DNA of 64,000 nucleotides from Pelomonas caseinilytica (GTDB taxonomy: Bacteria; Pseudomonadota; Gammaproteobacteria; Burkholderiales; Burkholderiaceae_C), in assembly GCF_021353235.1 (NCBI RefSeq), contig NZ_JAJTWT010000011.1, positions 124,001-188,000 of the forward strand. The letters run 5' to 3'. A program made the translations under genes and the position numbers. The notes below the pieces were generated by a model, which did no database searches, was not told the origin of the DNA, and was given only the letters and a program-made list of their open reading frames with translations. Shown here piece after piece: positions 31,960-40,186 of this stretch. Position 1 is the stretch's first letter. The number at the start of each line of letters is the position of its first letter.

Positions 31960-32943
31960 ATGTCCAGCCAGCCGACCCACCTCCGCATCCATCAGTTCGC
32001 CGGCCTGCGGCCCGGCCCGCGCCTGCTCGTCACCGGCGCCGTGCACGGCAACGAAGTGCATGGCACGAAGGCGATGGCCGAAATCATCCGGCAGCTCGAC
32101 TCGGGCGAACTGACGCTGCTGCGCGGCAGCCTGACCCTGACGCCCATCGTCAACCCGTTGGCCCACCAGCTGAACCGCCGCGAGGGCGACCGCAACCTCA
32201 ACCGCAACCTGCGCCCGCCCGTCATCGCCCATGACTTCGAGGACCGCATCGCCCGCGTGCTCTGCCCGCTGATCGCCCAGCACGACGGCATCCTCGACCT
32301 GCACAGCTTCCAGGGCAACGGCCCGGCCTTCGCGATGATCGGCCCGCGCGACAACACCGGCGAGCTCGAGCCCTTCTCGCAGCAGGCCACCGAATCGGCC
32401 CTGGCCGCGCGCCTGGGCGTGGGGCGCATCGTGGAAGGCTGGCTGTCCACCTACGCCCTGGGCCTGCAGCGCCGCCAGCAGCGCGAGCACGACGGCTCGC
32501 GCCGCGCCCTGCTCATCTCCGACCCCCACTACGGCGTGGGCACGACCGAATACATGCGCTCCACCGGCGGCTGGGCGATCACGCTGGAATGCGGCCAGCA
32601 CCTCGACCCGAACGGCCCCGAAGTCGCCCGGTTGGCCATCCTGCGCACCCTGGTCTTCCTCGGCATGCTGGACGAGGGCGCCGTCGAGCCCCACCGCCCC
32701 GCCCAGCCCCCCGAGGTGCTGCAGCTCTACGACGTCATCGACCGCGAGGACATGGGCGACCGCTTCGAGCGTGAATGGGCGAGCTTCGATCCCATCGAGA
32801 AGGGCCAGCGCATCGGCACCCGCGCCAGCGGCGAGGCCGTGCTGGCGCCCAGCGAAGGCCGCATCGTCTTCCCGAACGTGAAGTCCCAGCCCGGGACGGA
32901 GTGGTTCTACCTGGCCCGGCCGAGCGACCGGCAGTTGGGCTGA
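31960..32943 (+). CDS. Succinylglutamate desuccinylase/aspartoacylase family protein
   Basis: 327 residues. Zinc carboxypeptidase-like deacylase: GAVHGNEVHG gives the H..E ligands, ILDLHSFQG the third His, and TLECGQHLD the likely catalytic Glu. The C-terminal 100 residues form a beta domain (IGTRASGEAVLAPSEGRIVFPN). The family cleaves N-acyl groups from amino acids. The specific substrate is unknown, and the gene is not in an arginine-succinyltransferase operon. Together with the PIG-L gene it suggests hydrolysis of an N-acylated compound. Confidence 0.86.
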   Translation: MSSQPTHLRIHQFAGLRPGPRLLVTGAVHGNEVHGTKAMAEIIRQLDSGELTLLRGSLTLTPIVNPLAHQLNRREGDRNLNRNLRPPVIAHDFEDRIARVLCPLIAQHDGILDLHSFQGNGPAFAMIGPRDNTGELEPFSQQATESALAARLGVGRIVEGWLSTYALGLQRRQQREHDGSRRALLISDPHYGVGTTEYMRSTGGWAITLECGQHLDPNGPEVARLAILRTLVFLGMLDEGAVEPHRPAQPPEVLQLYDVIDREDMGDRFEREWASFDPIEKGQRIGTRASGEAVLAPSEGRIVFPNVKSQPGTEWFYLARPSDRQLG

Positions 32944-32961
32944 GCCTCGCCGGGCCGGCGG

Positions 32962-33360
32962 TCACCGTGCGGCAGAGCCGCCGTGGTGCCGGCGCGCCGT
33001 CGCCGCCGTGGTTGGATGGCTCGCGCTCCAGCCCTGCGGCTCCAGCTCCTGCTGCAGCGCCTCGCCGTCCACGGTGTAGTGCAGTTCGGTGTGCGCCGGC
33101 GCCTGCAGCCGAAGCAGCTCGGCACGCAGCAGCGCGAGCGCCGGCGACAGGTCCGTGACCTCGATGTCGACGCGGTGGAAGGCCGGCTCGAGGCCGCCGC
33201 TGACGGCGTCGCGCGCCAGCGAAGGGCCCCAGCCCAGCAGGGAGCCCAGCCCGGCCTGCGCCAGCGCCTGGTCGAGGGCCTGGTCCAGCGCGGCATGCAC
33301 CTCGCGCTCATGCCGCCCGGCCTTGGGCGGCATGGGGATCTTCAGGTAGACGAAGTTCAC
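32962..33360 (-). CDS. Hypothetical protein
   Basis: 132 residues from a GTG start; I do not recognise the family. Sequence MNFVYLKIPMPPKAGRHEREVHAA (shown in part) leads to a helix-strand pattern with VDIEVTDLSPALALLRAELLRL and ELHYTVDG, suggesting a small alpha/beta cytoplasmic protein. No signal or membrane segment. Ends 18 bases from the convergent AstE-family gene. Coding status is likely but less sure than its neighbours. Confidence 0.6.
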   Translation of the reverse strand: MNFVYLKIPMPPKAGRHEREVHAALDQALDQALAQAGLGSLLGWGPSLARDAVSGGLEPAFHRVDIEVTDLSPALALLRAELLRLQAPAHTELHYTVDGEALQQELEPQGWSASHPTTAATARRHHGGSAAR

Positions 33361-33408
33361 CTCGACAGTGTGCCCCAGCCGCCGTGGCTCCAGGGGCCGG
33401 CGGCGGGC

Positions 33409-34038
33409 TCAGCGCATCGTGCCGCGGGCCTCCATGGCCTCGCGCCAGCGCCGCAGGTGCGGATGGGCCTCGCCCGGCCTGACCTTCACGACGCGCGCGA
33501 AATCGACGGCCACGACCGCGGTGATGTCGGCCACGCTGAACTGGCCCGCGGCGATGAAGTCCCGGCCTTCGAGATGGGCGTTCAGCACGGCCAGGAAGTG
33601 CTGCAGCCGCGCCAGGCCGCGCTCGGCGAGCGCCGGGATCTGGGCGTAGTCCACCGGCCCCGGCAGCGCCCGGCCCGCCATCGCCGGGCTGCCGTTGCGC
33701 AGCGCCTCGGCAACGGCCATCAGCCCCTCGAACTCCACCCGCCATTGCCAGCTGGCGATCTCCGCCCGCTCCAGCGGCGTGCGGCCCAGCAGCGGCGGCT
33801 CGGGGTAGCGCGCCTCCAGGTAGGCCGCGATGCCGGCGTTGTCGGTCAGCACTGCGCCCTCCTCCGTCACCAGCGCAGGCACGGTGCATTGCGGGTTGAT
33901 GCGGCGGAAGTCCTCGCCCAGCTGCTCGCCGCTGCGCAGGTCGACGGGCACGGTCTCATGCGGCACGCCCTTCTCCGCCAGGAAGATGCGCGCGCGGCGC
34001 GGGCTGGGTGCGGTGGCGCAGTCGTAGAGGGTGATCAT
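33409..34038 (-). CDS. Glutathione S-transferase
   Basis: 209 residues. Thioredoxin-like N-domain (MITLYDCATAPSPRRARIFLAEKGVP, with Ser in place of a CXXC), the cis-Pro in NPQCTVPAL, GSH-binding LTDNAGIAAYLEARYP, and an all-helical C-domain with GQFSVADITAVVAVDFA. Typical cytosolic GST of the stringent or theta-like kind; substrate unknown. Its ATG overlaps the yghU stop. Confidence 0.9.
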   Translation of the reverse strand: MITLYDCATAPSPRRARIFLAEKGVPHETVPVDLRSGEQLGEDFRRINPQCTVPALVTEEGAVLTDNAGIAAYLEARYPEPPLLGRTPLERAEIASWQWRVEFEGLMAVAEALRNGSPAMAGRALPGPVDYAQIPALAERGLARLQHFLAVLNAHLEGRDFIAAGQFSVADITAVVAVDFARVVKVRPGEAHPHLRRWREAMEARGTMR

Positions 34039-34907
34039 GGCGCGAGCTTGTCCTGGGTGCGGGTGTCGAAGTCGCTGGCCTCGTGGCGCTCGTGCAGCTG
34101 GCTGGCCGGATCGCCCCAGGTGCGGTTGACCTTGCGGCCCCGCTGCACGGCCGGGCGCTTGGCGATCTCGTCGGCCCAGCGGATGACGTGGCGGTACTCG
34201 TGCACCGACAGGAACTCACCCGCCCCGTAGAGCTGGCCCTTGGCGAGCGCGCCATACCAGGGCCAGGTGGCGATGTCGGCGACGGTGTAGTCGTCGCCGG
34301 CCATGTAGCGCCGCTCGGCCAGCAGCCGGTCGAGCACGTCCATCTGGCGCTTGACCTCCATGGCATAGCGGTTGATGGGGTATTCCAGCTTCTCGGGTGC
34401 GTAGGCGTAGAAATGGCCGAAGCCGCCGCCGAGGAAGGGCGCGCTGCCCATCTGCCAGAACAGCCAGCTCAGCGTCTCGGCACGCGCCGCGCCCGCCGCC
34501 GGCAGGAAGGCGCCGCCGAACTTCTCCGCCAGGTAGAGCAGGATGGCGCCCGACTCGAACACCCGCACCGGCTCGGGCCCGCTGCGGTCCACCAGGGCGG
34601 GGATCTTGGAGTTGGGGTTGGCGGCCACGAAGCCGCTGCCGAACTGGTCGCCCTCATGGATGCGGATCAGCCAGGCGTCGTACTCGGCGCCTGCATGGCC
34701 CAGGGCCAACAGTTCCTCCAGCATGACCGTGACCTTGATGCCGTTGGGCGTGCCGAGCGAATAGAGCTGCAGCGGGTGGCGGCCGACCGGCAGTTCACGC
34801 TCGTGCGTCGCTCCGGCGACGGGGCGGTTGATGTTGGCGAACTGGCCGCCACTGGCCTGGGTCCAGGTCCAGACGCTCGGCGGGGTGTAGGCGGAGGATT
34901 CGGTCAC
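34035..34907 (-). CDS. yghU: YghU-type glutathione transferase / disulfide reductase
   Basis: 290 residues from a GTG start. Long GST of the nu class: LYSLGTPNGIKVTVMLEELL in the N-domain, NPNSKIPALVDRSG with the cis-Pro, VFESGAILLYLAEKFG, and a C-domain with GGGFGHFYAYAPEKLEYPINRYAMEVKRQ (in part) and DYTVADIATWPWYG. YghU binds two glutathiones and reduces disulfides and organic peroxides. Coupled to the smaller GST; the pair is probably a stress-response unit. Confidence 0.92.
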   Translation of the reverse strand: MTESSAYTPPSVWTWTQASGGQFANINRPVAGATHERELPVGRHPLQLYSLGTPNGIKVTVMLEELLALGHAGAEYDAWLIRIHEGDQFGSGFVAANPNSKIPALVDRSGPEPVRVFESGAILLYLAEKFGGAFLPAAGAARAETLSWLFWQMGSAPFLGGGFGHFYAYAPEKLEYPINRYAMEVKRQMDVLDRLLAERRYMAGDDYTVADIATWPWYGALAKGQLYGAGEFLSVHEYRHVIRWADEIAKRPAVQRGRKVNRTWGDPASQLHERHEASDFDTRTQDKLAP

Positions 34908-34978
34908 GGGATGGTCCGTTGAAGCTGTCGAAGCCTCGACGGTAACCGCCTCGCCAAGCCACGCACGTCACACGGGTT

Positions 34979-36592
34979 TCAGCTCGCCAGCGCGATCGCG
35001 AACGCCTGCTTGCCATGGCGCTTGACGTGGTACAGCGCCTCGTCGGCGGCGCGCACGAGGCCGGGCGGGTCGGCACCGTGCGTGGGCAGGCAGGCGATGC
35101 CGATGCTGACGCCGACGCTGACCTCCTGGCCCGTGGACAGGCGGACGGGTTGGGACAGGGTCGCCACCAGCTCCTGCATCACCTGCGCCAGCACGGCATC
35201 GCCCGGCCCGACGTCGCGCAGCGCGATGAGGAACTCGTCGCCACCGAGCCGGGCGACCAGGTCGGACGAGCGCCTCACCGCGGCCCGCATGCGCTCGGCG
35301 CAGGCCACCAGCACCTCGTCGCCGGCCTGGTGGCCGTGGGTGTCGTTGATCTGCTTGAAGCCGTCGAGGTCCAGGCAAGCCACCGCCAGGGGCGCGTTGC
35401 GCCCCCGCGCCTCTTTGACGAAGCGCTCCAGCGTCGCCTCGGCGGCCGCCCGGTTCTTCAGCTCGGTCAGGGCGTCGTGCTCGGCGCGGTAGCGCACGGC
35501 GTTTTCGTCGCTCTTGCGTTCGGTGATGTCGTAGATCACCCCTTCCACGGTCTGGCCATCGGCTCGCTGCACCGAGATCAGGCAATGCACCCAGCGCCGC
35601 GATTCCCCGTGCTGCACGAGCTCCAGGTCGGCCGAGACCGTCTCGCCGCGCCGTACCGCCTCGTCGATCATCTGGCGCACGAGGTCGGGCCGGTGGAAGA
35701 CGCGGCTGATGAAGTCGTCCTCGCTGAGGCTGCGCAGCGCGTCCATGCTCAGGCCCACGACGCGCGAGACCGTCGGGTTGCCGTTGATGAGACGGCCGCG
35801 CTCGTCGATGACGAAGATGCCGGCGCTGCTGGAGTCGAAGATCTGGCGGTACTGCGCCTCCATGGCCTCGACCTCGGCGCGCAGGCGCCGCTCGGTCTGC
35901 AGCTGGCGCTCGTTGGCTTCGAGCAGGGTGTTGGCTCCGGCGATCAGCACGCCAATCTCGTCGTTCGCATGCGCGGCCGGGGTCTCCAGGTGGGCCCCGG
36001 TGCCAGGCGCGGTGCGCCGCATCGCGCTGGCCAGCCGCACGATGGGCCGGGACACCATGCGCGCGGCGAGCAGGTAGAGGATGAGGGCGAGCAGCGCCGC
36101 CTGGCCGGCCATGGCCGCCGCCAGCGTGTAGGCCTCGCGGTCGGCGTCGGCCTGCACCTTGGCATCGTTCAGGTGGACGCGCAGTTGGCCGAGGGATTCC
36201 CTGGCATCGAAGGGCGAGACCAGGGGCCGCGCCAGCAGCGTGCCGTGGGCGTCGCCCGGGGCGCCCGGGCGCCGTGCCTGGGCCAGCGCCCGGCCGTCGG
36301 CGGCCAGCACTTCCACGCGGTTGACCAGTTCGTTGCGGGCCAGGCCGCCGGCCACCTCCTGCAGCAGGACGGCGTCCTGCGCGTAGGCACCGATGGCCAG
36401 GGTCTTCTCGACGGCCGTGGCCAGCGCCTCCACGCTGCTGCGTCCGCTGGCGAGGGCTCGCGCCTGGGCGAGCTGGTAGGCGACGGTGGCCGCGACGACG
36501 GCGATCAGGGCGGCGCTGGCGAACACCCACAGCATGAAGCGCAGCTGCAGGCTGTGGGTGCCGCGCACGCGGGGCGTGCCGATCGACGTCAT
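34979..36592 (-). CDS. Membrane diguanylate cyclase (HAMP-PAS-GGDEF)
   Basis: 537 residues. Helices at 17-40 and 156-178 flank a 115-residue periplasmic domain (LATAVEKTLAIGAYAQDAVLL, VEVLAADGRALAQ) resembling the CHASE8 domain of YfiN-type cyclases. HAMP about 178-230, coiled linker, PAS about 245-365 (IFDSSSAGIFVIDERGRLING), then GGDEF from 375 (DLDGFKQINDTHGH, RLGGDEF). An RSSD inhibitory site lies five residues before GGDEF, so the enzyme should make cyclic di-GMP with product feedback. Its ATG overlaps the stop of the periplasmic binding-protein gene, which suggests they form one signalling device. Confidence 0.92.
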   Translation of the reverse strand: MTSIGTPRVRGTHSLQLRFMLWVFASAALIAVVAATVAYQLAQARALASGRSSVEALATAVEKTLAIGAYAQDAVLLQEVAGGLARNELVNRVEVLAADGRALAQARRPGAPGDAHGTLLARPLVSPFDARESLGQLRVHLNDAKVQADADREAYTLAAAMAGQAALLALILYLLAARMVSRPIVRLASAMRRTAPGTGAHLETPAAHANDEIGVLIAGANTLLEANERQLQTERRLRAEVEAMEAQYRQIFDSSSAGIFVIDERGRLINGNPTVSRVVGLSMDALRSLSEDDFISRVFHRPDLVRQMIDEAVRRGETVSADLELVQHGESRRWVHCLISVQRADGQTVEGVIYDITERKSDENAVRYRAEHDALTELKNRAAAEATLERFVKEARGRNAPLAVACLDLDGFKQINDTHGHQAGDEVLVACAERMRAAVRRSSDLVARLGGDEFLIALRDVGPGDAVLAQVMQELVATLSQPVRLSTGQEVSVGVSIGIACLPTHGADPPGLVRAADEALYHVKRHGKQAFAIALAS

Positions 36593-37041
36593 TTGGCGGG
36601 GGATTCCTTGAGGACCAGCACCACGCGCAGCCCGGGCTCGGTGGGTTCGCGGCTCAGCCAGCCGAGGGCGCTGGGATTGCGGCGCAGGATGCTCGCCATG
36701 GCCGCCTCGTCGGGCAGCGACTGCGGCGGCACGCTCTGGCCGGAGAACATCAGCCGCGACCAGTAGCTGTTGACCTGGGCCACGCTCAGGCCGGTGAGCG
36801 CCTGGTAGAAGGCGGCGCGGCGGGGGTGGTCGCGCGGGAGATCGAAGATCAGCGCGAAATCGCCATTCGCGAAGGCACGGCTGCGGCCCATGAAGAGGTC
36901 GACGGCTTCCTTCTGCGTCAGGCTGCGCTGCGGATTGGAGGTGTGCACGACGACGTAGAAGTCGGCGCGCGCCGGCAGGGCGGTGGCCAGCAGCAGCAGC
37001 GGCCAGACCACGCGAAGGAGACGGCGGAACATGGCGACCAT
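36589..37041 (-). CDS. Small periplasmic binding-protein-like protein (PstS-like half)
   Basis: 150 residues. Signal peptide (LRVVWPLLLLATALPARA). The mature 125 residues resemble one lobe of PstS-like phosphate-binding proteins: FYVVVHTSNPQRSLTQKEAVDLFMGRSRAF, NSYWSRLMFSGQSVPPQSLPDE and ILRRNPSALGWLSR. Too short for a whole transport receptor and no transporter is nearby, so it is probably a periplasmic regulator of the cyclase downstream. Start ATG 37041 (MVAMFRR) shares a base with the porin stop; ATG 37032 is an alternative. Confidence 0.85.
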   Translation of the reverse strand: MVAMFRRLLRVVWPLLLLATALPARADFYVVVHTSNPQRSLTQKEAVDLFMGRSRAFANGDFALIFDLPRDHPRRAAFYQALTGLSVAQVNSYWSRLMFSGQSVPPQSLPDEAAMASILRRNPSALGWLSREPTEPGLRVVLVLKESPAK

Positions 37042-38342
37042 CAGAAGATGAAGTCCACCACCGCCGTGGCGACATTGGCATGCGCCGGCCTGCCATCGGC
37101 GCCGGTCCACAGACCTGAGCCTGCCGCTTCCACGTGCACGCGGTCCCATTGCAGCTTCAACGCGGCCTGGGGATGGAAGTCCCAGCGTGCGCCCAGCGAC
37201 CAGCCCGACTGCTGCTGGCGCGAGCTGTTGACGTTGGCCGCCACGGCCGTTGCGAGCGCCTGGGCCTGCCCAGCGGCAGGCAACCCGAGGACCGGGGCCA
37301 GCGCCGCCTGCCAACTCGGCACGGCCAGCGCCGGCATGGCATCGCGGGTTCGGCCGTAGCCGGCATAGGGCGTCCAGTCGCCCACGCGTCGGCCGATGGT
37401 GGCGTAGGCTGACGACAGCTTGATCATCGGCGCCGCCGAGATGCGCACGAACTCGGCGCTCCATTGCCAGTCGGCCAACTCGTGCCGCAGGCCGAGTTCG
37501 AGGAAAGTGGCCCAGAAGCCGGTAGACCCCAGGCGCTCGCCCAGCGCGCGGGCCTGCTCGGCGACGGCCGGCAGCGGCAGGGCGCGCAGCTGGGCCAGCG
37601 CGTCGAGGGCCGGCTGCGCGGCGCCGAGATCGAAGTCGATGCGCGTGCGGGCCGCGCTGGCGCGCACCAGCAGGCCGCTCTCCTCCCGCGACAGCATGCC
37701 GCCGACGACATGCCGGACGCGGCCCGGCACGGTCAGTTGCGGGGCGCCGATATGGGCGCTGCCCAGCATCAGCTTGGCCCGCCATTGCGTGTCGCCCTGA
37801 AGCCAGCTGCGTGCGGCGTCGGCGCCATCGAGGGTCGTGGGCAGCATGCCGTAGAGCTCGATCGGCGGACGCGCAGCCGTGAAGCCATAGCCCACGTTGC
37901 GGTAGTCGGCCATCAGGAAGGCATCGAGATTGACGCGGCCGGCCCGCAGCGTCCAGTCCGCGTCGGGACGGTAGGCGACATAGGCCCATTCGAGGGCGTC
38001 GAGGTCGCCGGCGTAGCGCCCGCGCTTCTTCGCGATGGCCTGGGCCACCAGCTCCACGTGGTGGCCGGCGCTGTAGTTCACCTGTGCGCCGAGCCGGCTG
38101 TCGATGTCGGCACGCCAGCGCGCATCGCTGCCGCCCTGGGTCATCTCCCGCCGATAGCCCCAGCCGGCCGGCGCCTCGACATGGCTCAGGCCGACGCTGC
38201 CGAAGCCGCTGAGCCTGAGGCTGGCGGCGGCGGGATCGCTCCCCTCCTCGCCCAGGGCCGCCGTCGACAAGACGACGGACAACAGGCCTGCGCACAGGCC
38301 GCTCAGGGGCGGACGGAATCTCTTGGAAAGGCTGTAGGACAT
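37041..38342 (-). CDS. Outer-membrane beta-barrel (porin-like) protein
   Basis: 433 residues. Signal peptide about 1-31 (LCAGLLSVVLSTAALG). The mature chain has many alternating amphipathic strands with aromatic belts (SLRLSGFGSVGLSHV, HVELVAQAIAKKRG, WTLRAGRVNLDAFLMADY, WSLGARWDFHPQAALKLQWDRV) and ends VVDFIF with C-terminal Phe, as expected for a barrel. No TonB plug. First gene of a three-gene overlapping operon with the binding-like protein and the cyclase. A GATAAT -10-like box lies 25 bases upstream (38366-38371). Confidence 0.83.
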   Translation of the reverse strand: MSYSLSKRFRPPLSGLCAGLLSVVLSTAALGEEGSDPAAASLRLSGFGSVGLSHVEAPAGWGYRREMTQGGSDARWRADIDSRLGAQVNYSAGHHVELVAQAIAKKRGRYAGDLDALEWAYVAYRPDADWTLRAGRVNLDAFLMADYRNVGYGFTAARPPIELYGMLPTTLDGADAARSWLQGDTQWRAKLMLGSAHIGAPQLTVPGRVRHVVGGMLSREESGLLVRASAARTRIDFDLGAAQPALDALAQLRALPLPAVAEQARALGERLGSTGFWATFLELGLRHELADWQWSAEFVRISAAPMIKLSSAYATIGRRVGDWTPYAGYGRTRDAMPALAVPSWQAALAPVLGLPAAGQAQALATAVAANVNSSRQQQSGWSLGARWDFHPQAALKLQWDRVHVEAAGSGLWTGADGRPAHANVATAVVDFIF

Positions 38343-38357
38343 GGCACGGAAACTGCT
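38342..38357 (+). promoter_or_regulatory. Sigma-54-like promoter candidate
   Basis: TGGCACGGAAACTGCT keeps GG-N10-GC and matches the -24 TGGCACG box fully; the -12 box is CTGC in place of TTGC. It points right, toward the thioredoxin-fold gene at 38484 (leader about 115 bases), and overlaps the porin start codon. Could be chance in GC-rich DNA. Confidence 0.3.
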
Positions 38358-38483
38358 GCCGGACGATTATCAGGCGACGGGACTGACGCAGAACATGCGC
38401 TGGCGCAATCAACGGCAACCCCATCACGAACGCCCCGACCTTGTGCACGACGGGGTCGTTGGCTCCCCGTGAAAATCCCACGC

Positions 38484-39125
38484 ATGCGTATCGACTTCGT
38501 CTCCGACATCGTTTGCCCCTGGTGTGCCATCGGCCTGCATTCCCTCGAAGCGGCCGCGGCGCGCATCCCTGGCCTGAGCCTGGACCTGCACTTCCACCCC
38601 TTCGAGCTCAACCCCGGCATGGGGCCCGAGGGCCAGGACATCGAGGAGCACCTGGCCGAGAAATACGGCGCCAGCCCCGCCGCCCTGGCCGGCACCCGCG
38701 AGGCCATTCGCGAGCGCGGCGCGGCCCTGGGCTTCGAGTTCCGCATGCAGGCGCGCAGCCGCATCTACAACACCCGCGACGCCCACCGCCTGCTGCATTG
38801 GGCCGGCGAGACCTACGGCCCCGCGGTACAACGCCGCCTCAAGGGCGCGTTGCTGACGGCCTATTTCACTGAAGGCCGGAACGTGTCCGACCCCGCCGCC
38901 CTGCTGGAGGTCGCCACGGCCAGCGGCCTGCCGCAGGCCGAGGCGCGCGAGCTACTGGCCGACGACCGCTATGCCGACGAAGTGCAGGCCGACGAAGCCA
39001 CCATCCAGGCCCAGGGCATCCATGCGGTGCCGGCCATCGTCGTCAACCAGCGCCACCTCATCCAGGGCGGGCAGTCGGTGGACGTCTTCGAGAAGCTGCT
39101 GCGGCAGGTCATGGACGAGAAATGA
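38484..39125 (+). CDS. DsbA-family oxidoreductase (FrnE-like)
   Basis: 213 residues, no signal peptide, so cytoplasmic. Redox motif CPWC in DIVCPWCAIGLHSLE (about residues 11-14), helical insert with NTRDAHRLLHWA, and the cis-Pro in HAVPAIVVNQRHLIQGGQ, as in FrnE/2-hydroxychromene isomerase-like proteins. It probably acts as a thiol-disulfide oxidoreductase. ATG 38484 is the only start that places CPWC at the usual distance. Confidence 0.9.
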   Translation: MRIDFVSDIVCPWCAIGLHSLEAAAARIPGLSLDLHFHPFELNPGMGPEGQDIEEHLAEKYGASPAALAGTREAIRERGAALGFEFRMQARSRIYNTRDAHRLLHWAGETYGPAVQRRLKGALLTAYFTEGRNVSDPAALLEVATASGLPQAEARELLADDRYADEVQADEATIQAQGIHAVPAIVVNQRHLIQGGQSVDVFEKLLRQVMDEK

Positions 39126-39160
39126 CCGCCCGGGCCTGAGACAATCCCCTCCTCTGTCCC

Positions 39161-39181
39161 AAGCCCGCCGCTGGCGGGCTT
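39161..39181 (+). terminator. Hairpin between frnE-like gene and rdgC
   Basis: A 9-bp perfect stem AAGCCCGCC / GGCGGGCTT, loop GCT, followed by CTCGTTTG. Probably ends the upstream transcript. A GACAAT -10-like box at 39140-39145 would instead place it in the rdgC leader, 18 bases before the ATG. Confidence 0.65.
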
Positions 39182-39199
39182 CTCGTTTGTATCGAGCCC

Positions 39200-40180
39200 A
39201 TGTTCAAGAACCTGATCACCTACCGCATCGGCGAAGGCTGGCAGACTGACGCCGCCCAGCTCGCCGAGCAGCTCGCCAAGGAGCCCTTCCTGCCCTGCAC
39301 GCCCACCCAGGCCCTGGCCGTCGGCTGGGCGCCGCCGCGCGGCGTCGAGCACGCGCCCCTCGTGGAGGTCATCGACGGCCACTGGCTGCTCAAGCTCAGG
39401 CGCGAGCAGCGCCTGCTGCCCTCGTCCGTCGTGCAGGAGCGCGTCGACGAACTGGCCGAGCAGATCGAGGAGGCCACCGGCCGCAAGCCCGGCAAGAAGG
39501 CGCGCAAGGACTTGAAGGAGCAGGCCACGCACGAGCTGCTGCCGCGCGCCTTCACCAAGTCCTCGGCCACGCGTGTCTGGATCGCCCCCCAGCAGCGCCT
39601 GCTCTTCGTGGACGCCGGCAGCAGCAGCCGCGCCGACGAAGTCGTCACCCTGCTGATCCAGGCCAGCCCCGGGCTGTCCCTGCAGCTGGTGCAGACGGCC
39701 GAAAGCCCGGCGGCCTGCATGGCGGCCTGGCTGCTGGACGGCGTGACGCCCGAGGGCTTCCAGATCGAACGCGAGTGCGAGCTCAAGGGCAGCGACGAGC
39801 AGAAGCCCGTGGTGCGCTACGCGCGGCACCCGCTGGACATCGACGAGGTCCGCGCCCACCTGACCAGCGGCAAGATGCCCACCCGGCTGGCGCTGAGCTG
39901 GAACGAGCGTGTCGCCTTCACGCTGACCGAGGGGTTCGCGATCAAGAAGATCAGCTTCCTGGACCTGGCCTTCGAGGGCCGGCCCGAGGCCAGCGGCGAC
40001 GAGGCTTTCGACGCCGATGCGGCCCTGGCCACCGGCGAGCTGGGGCGACTGATCCCGGCACTCATCGAGGGCCTGGGCGGCGAGCACGACTTCGCCGCCG
40101 GCGCGGCGGCACCGGCTGCGGCGCCCGCCGCCCTCCCCGCCCCGGTCGAAGAAGCCATCAGCGAATCGCCGCCCTGGTGA
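39200..40180 (+). CDS. rdgC: Recombination-associated protein RdgC
   Basis: 326 residues. Ring-forming DNA-binding protein that limits RecA action. MFKNLITYRI at the N-terminus, FLPCTPTQALAVGWAPPRG, ALVEVIDGHWLLKLRREQRLLPSSVV (in part), EATGRKPGKKARKDLKEQATHELLPRAF (in part) and ARHPLDIDEVRAHLTSGKMPTRLALSW (in part) are all typical. The Ala/Pro-rich C-terminus is slightly extended. Stands alone and convergent with the TonB receptor gene. Confidence 0.96.
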   Translation: MFKNLITYRIGEGWQTDAAQLAEQLAKEPFLPCTPTQALAVGWAPPRGVEHAPLVEVIDGHWLLKLRREQRLLPSSVVQERVDELAEQIEEATGRKPGKKARKDLKEQATHELLPRAFTKSSATRVWIAPQQRLLFVDAGSSSRADEVVTLLIQASPGLSLQLVQTAESPAACMAAWLLDGVTPEGFQIERECELKGSDEQKPVVRYARHPLDIDEVRAHLTSGKMPTRLALSWNERVAFTLTEGFAIKKISFLDLAFEGRPEASGDEAFDADAALATGELGRLIPALIEGLGGEHDFAAGAAAPAAAPAALPAPVEEAISESPPW

Positions 40181-40186
40181 CGGCCG

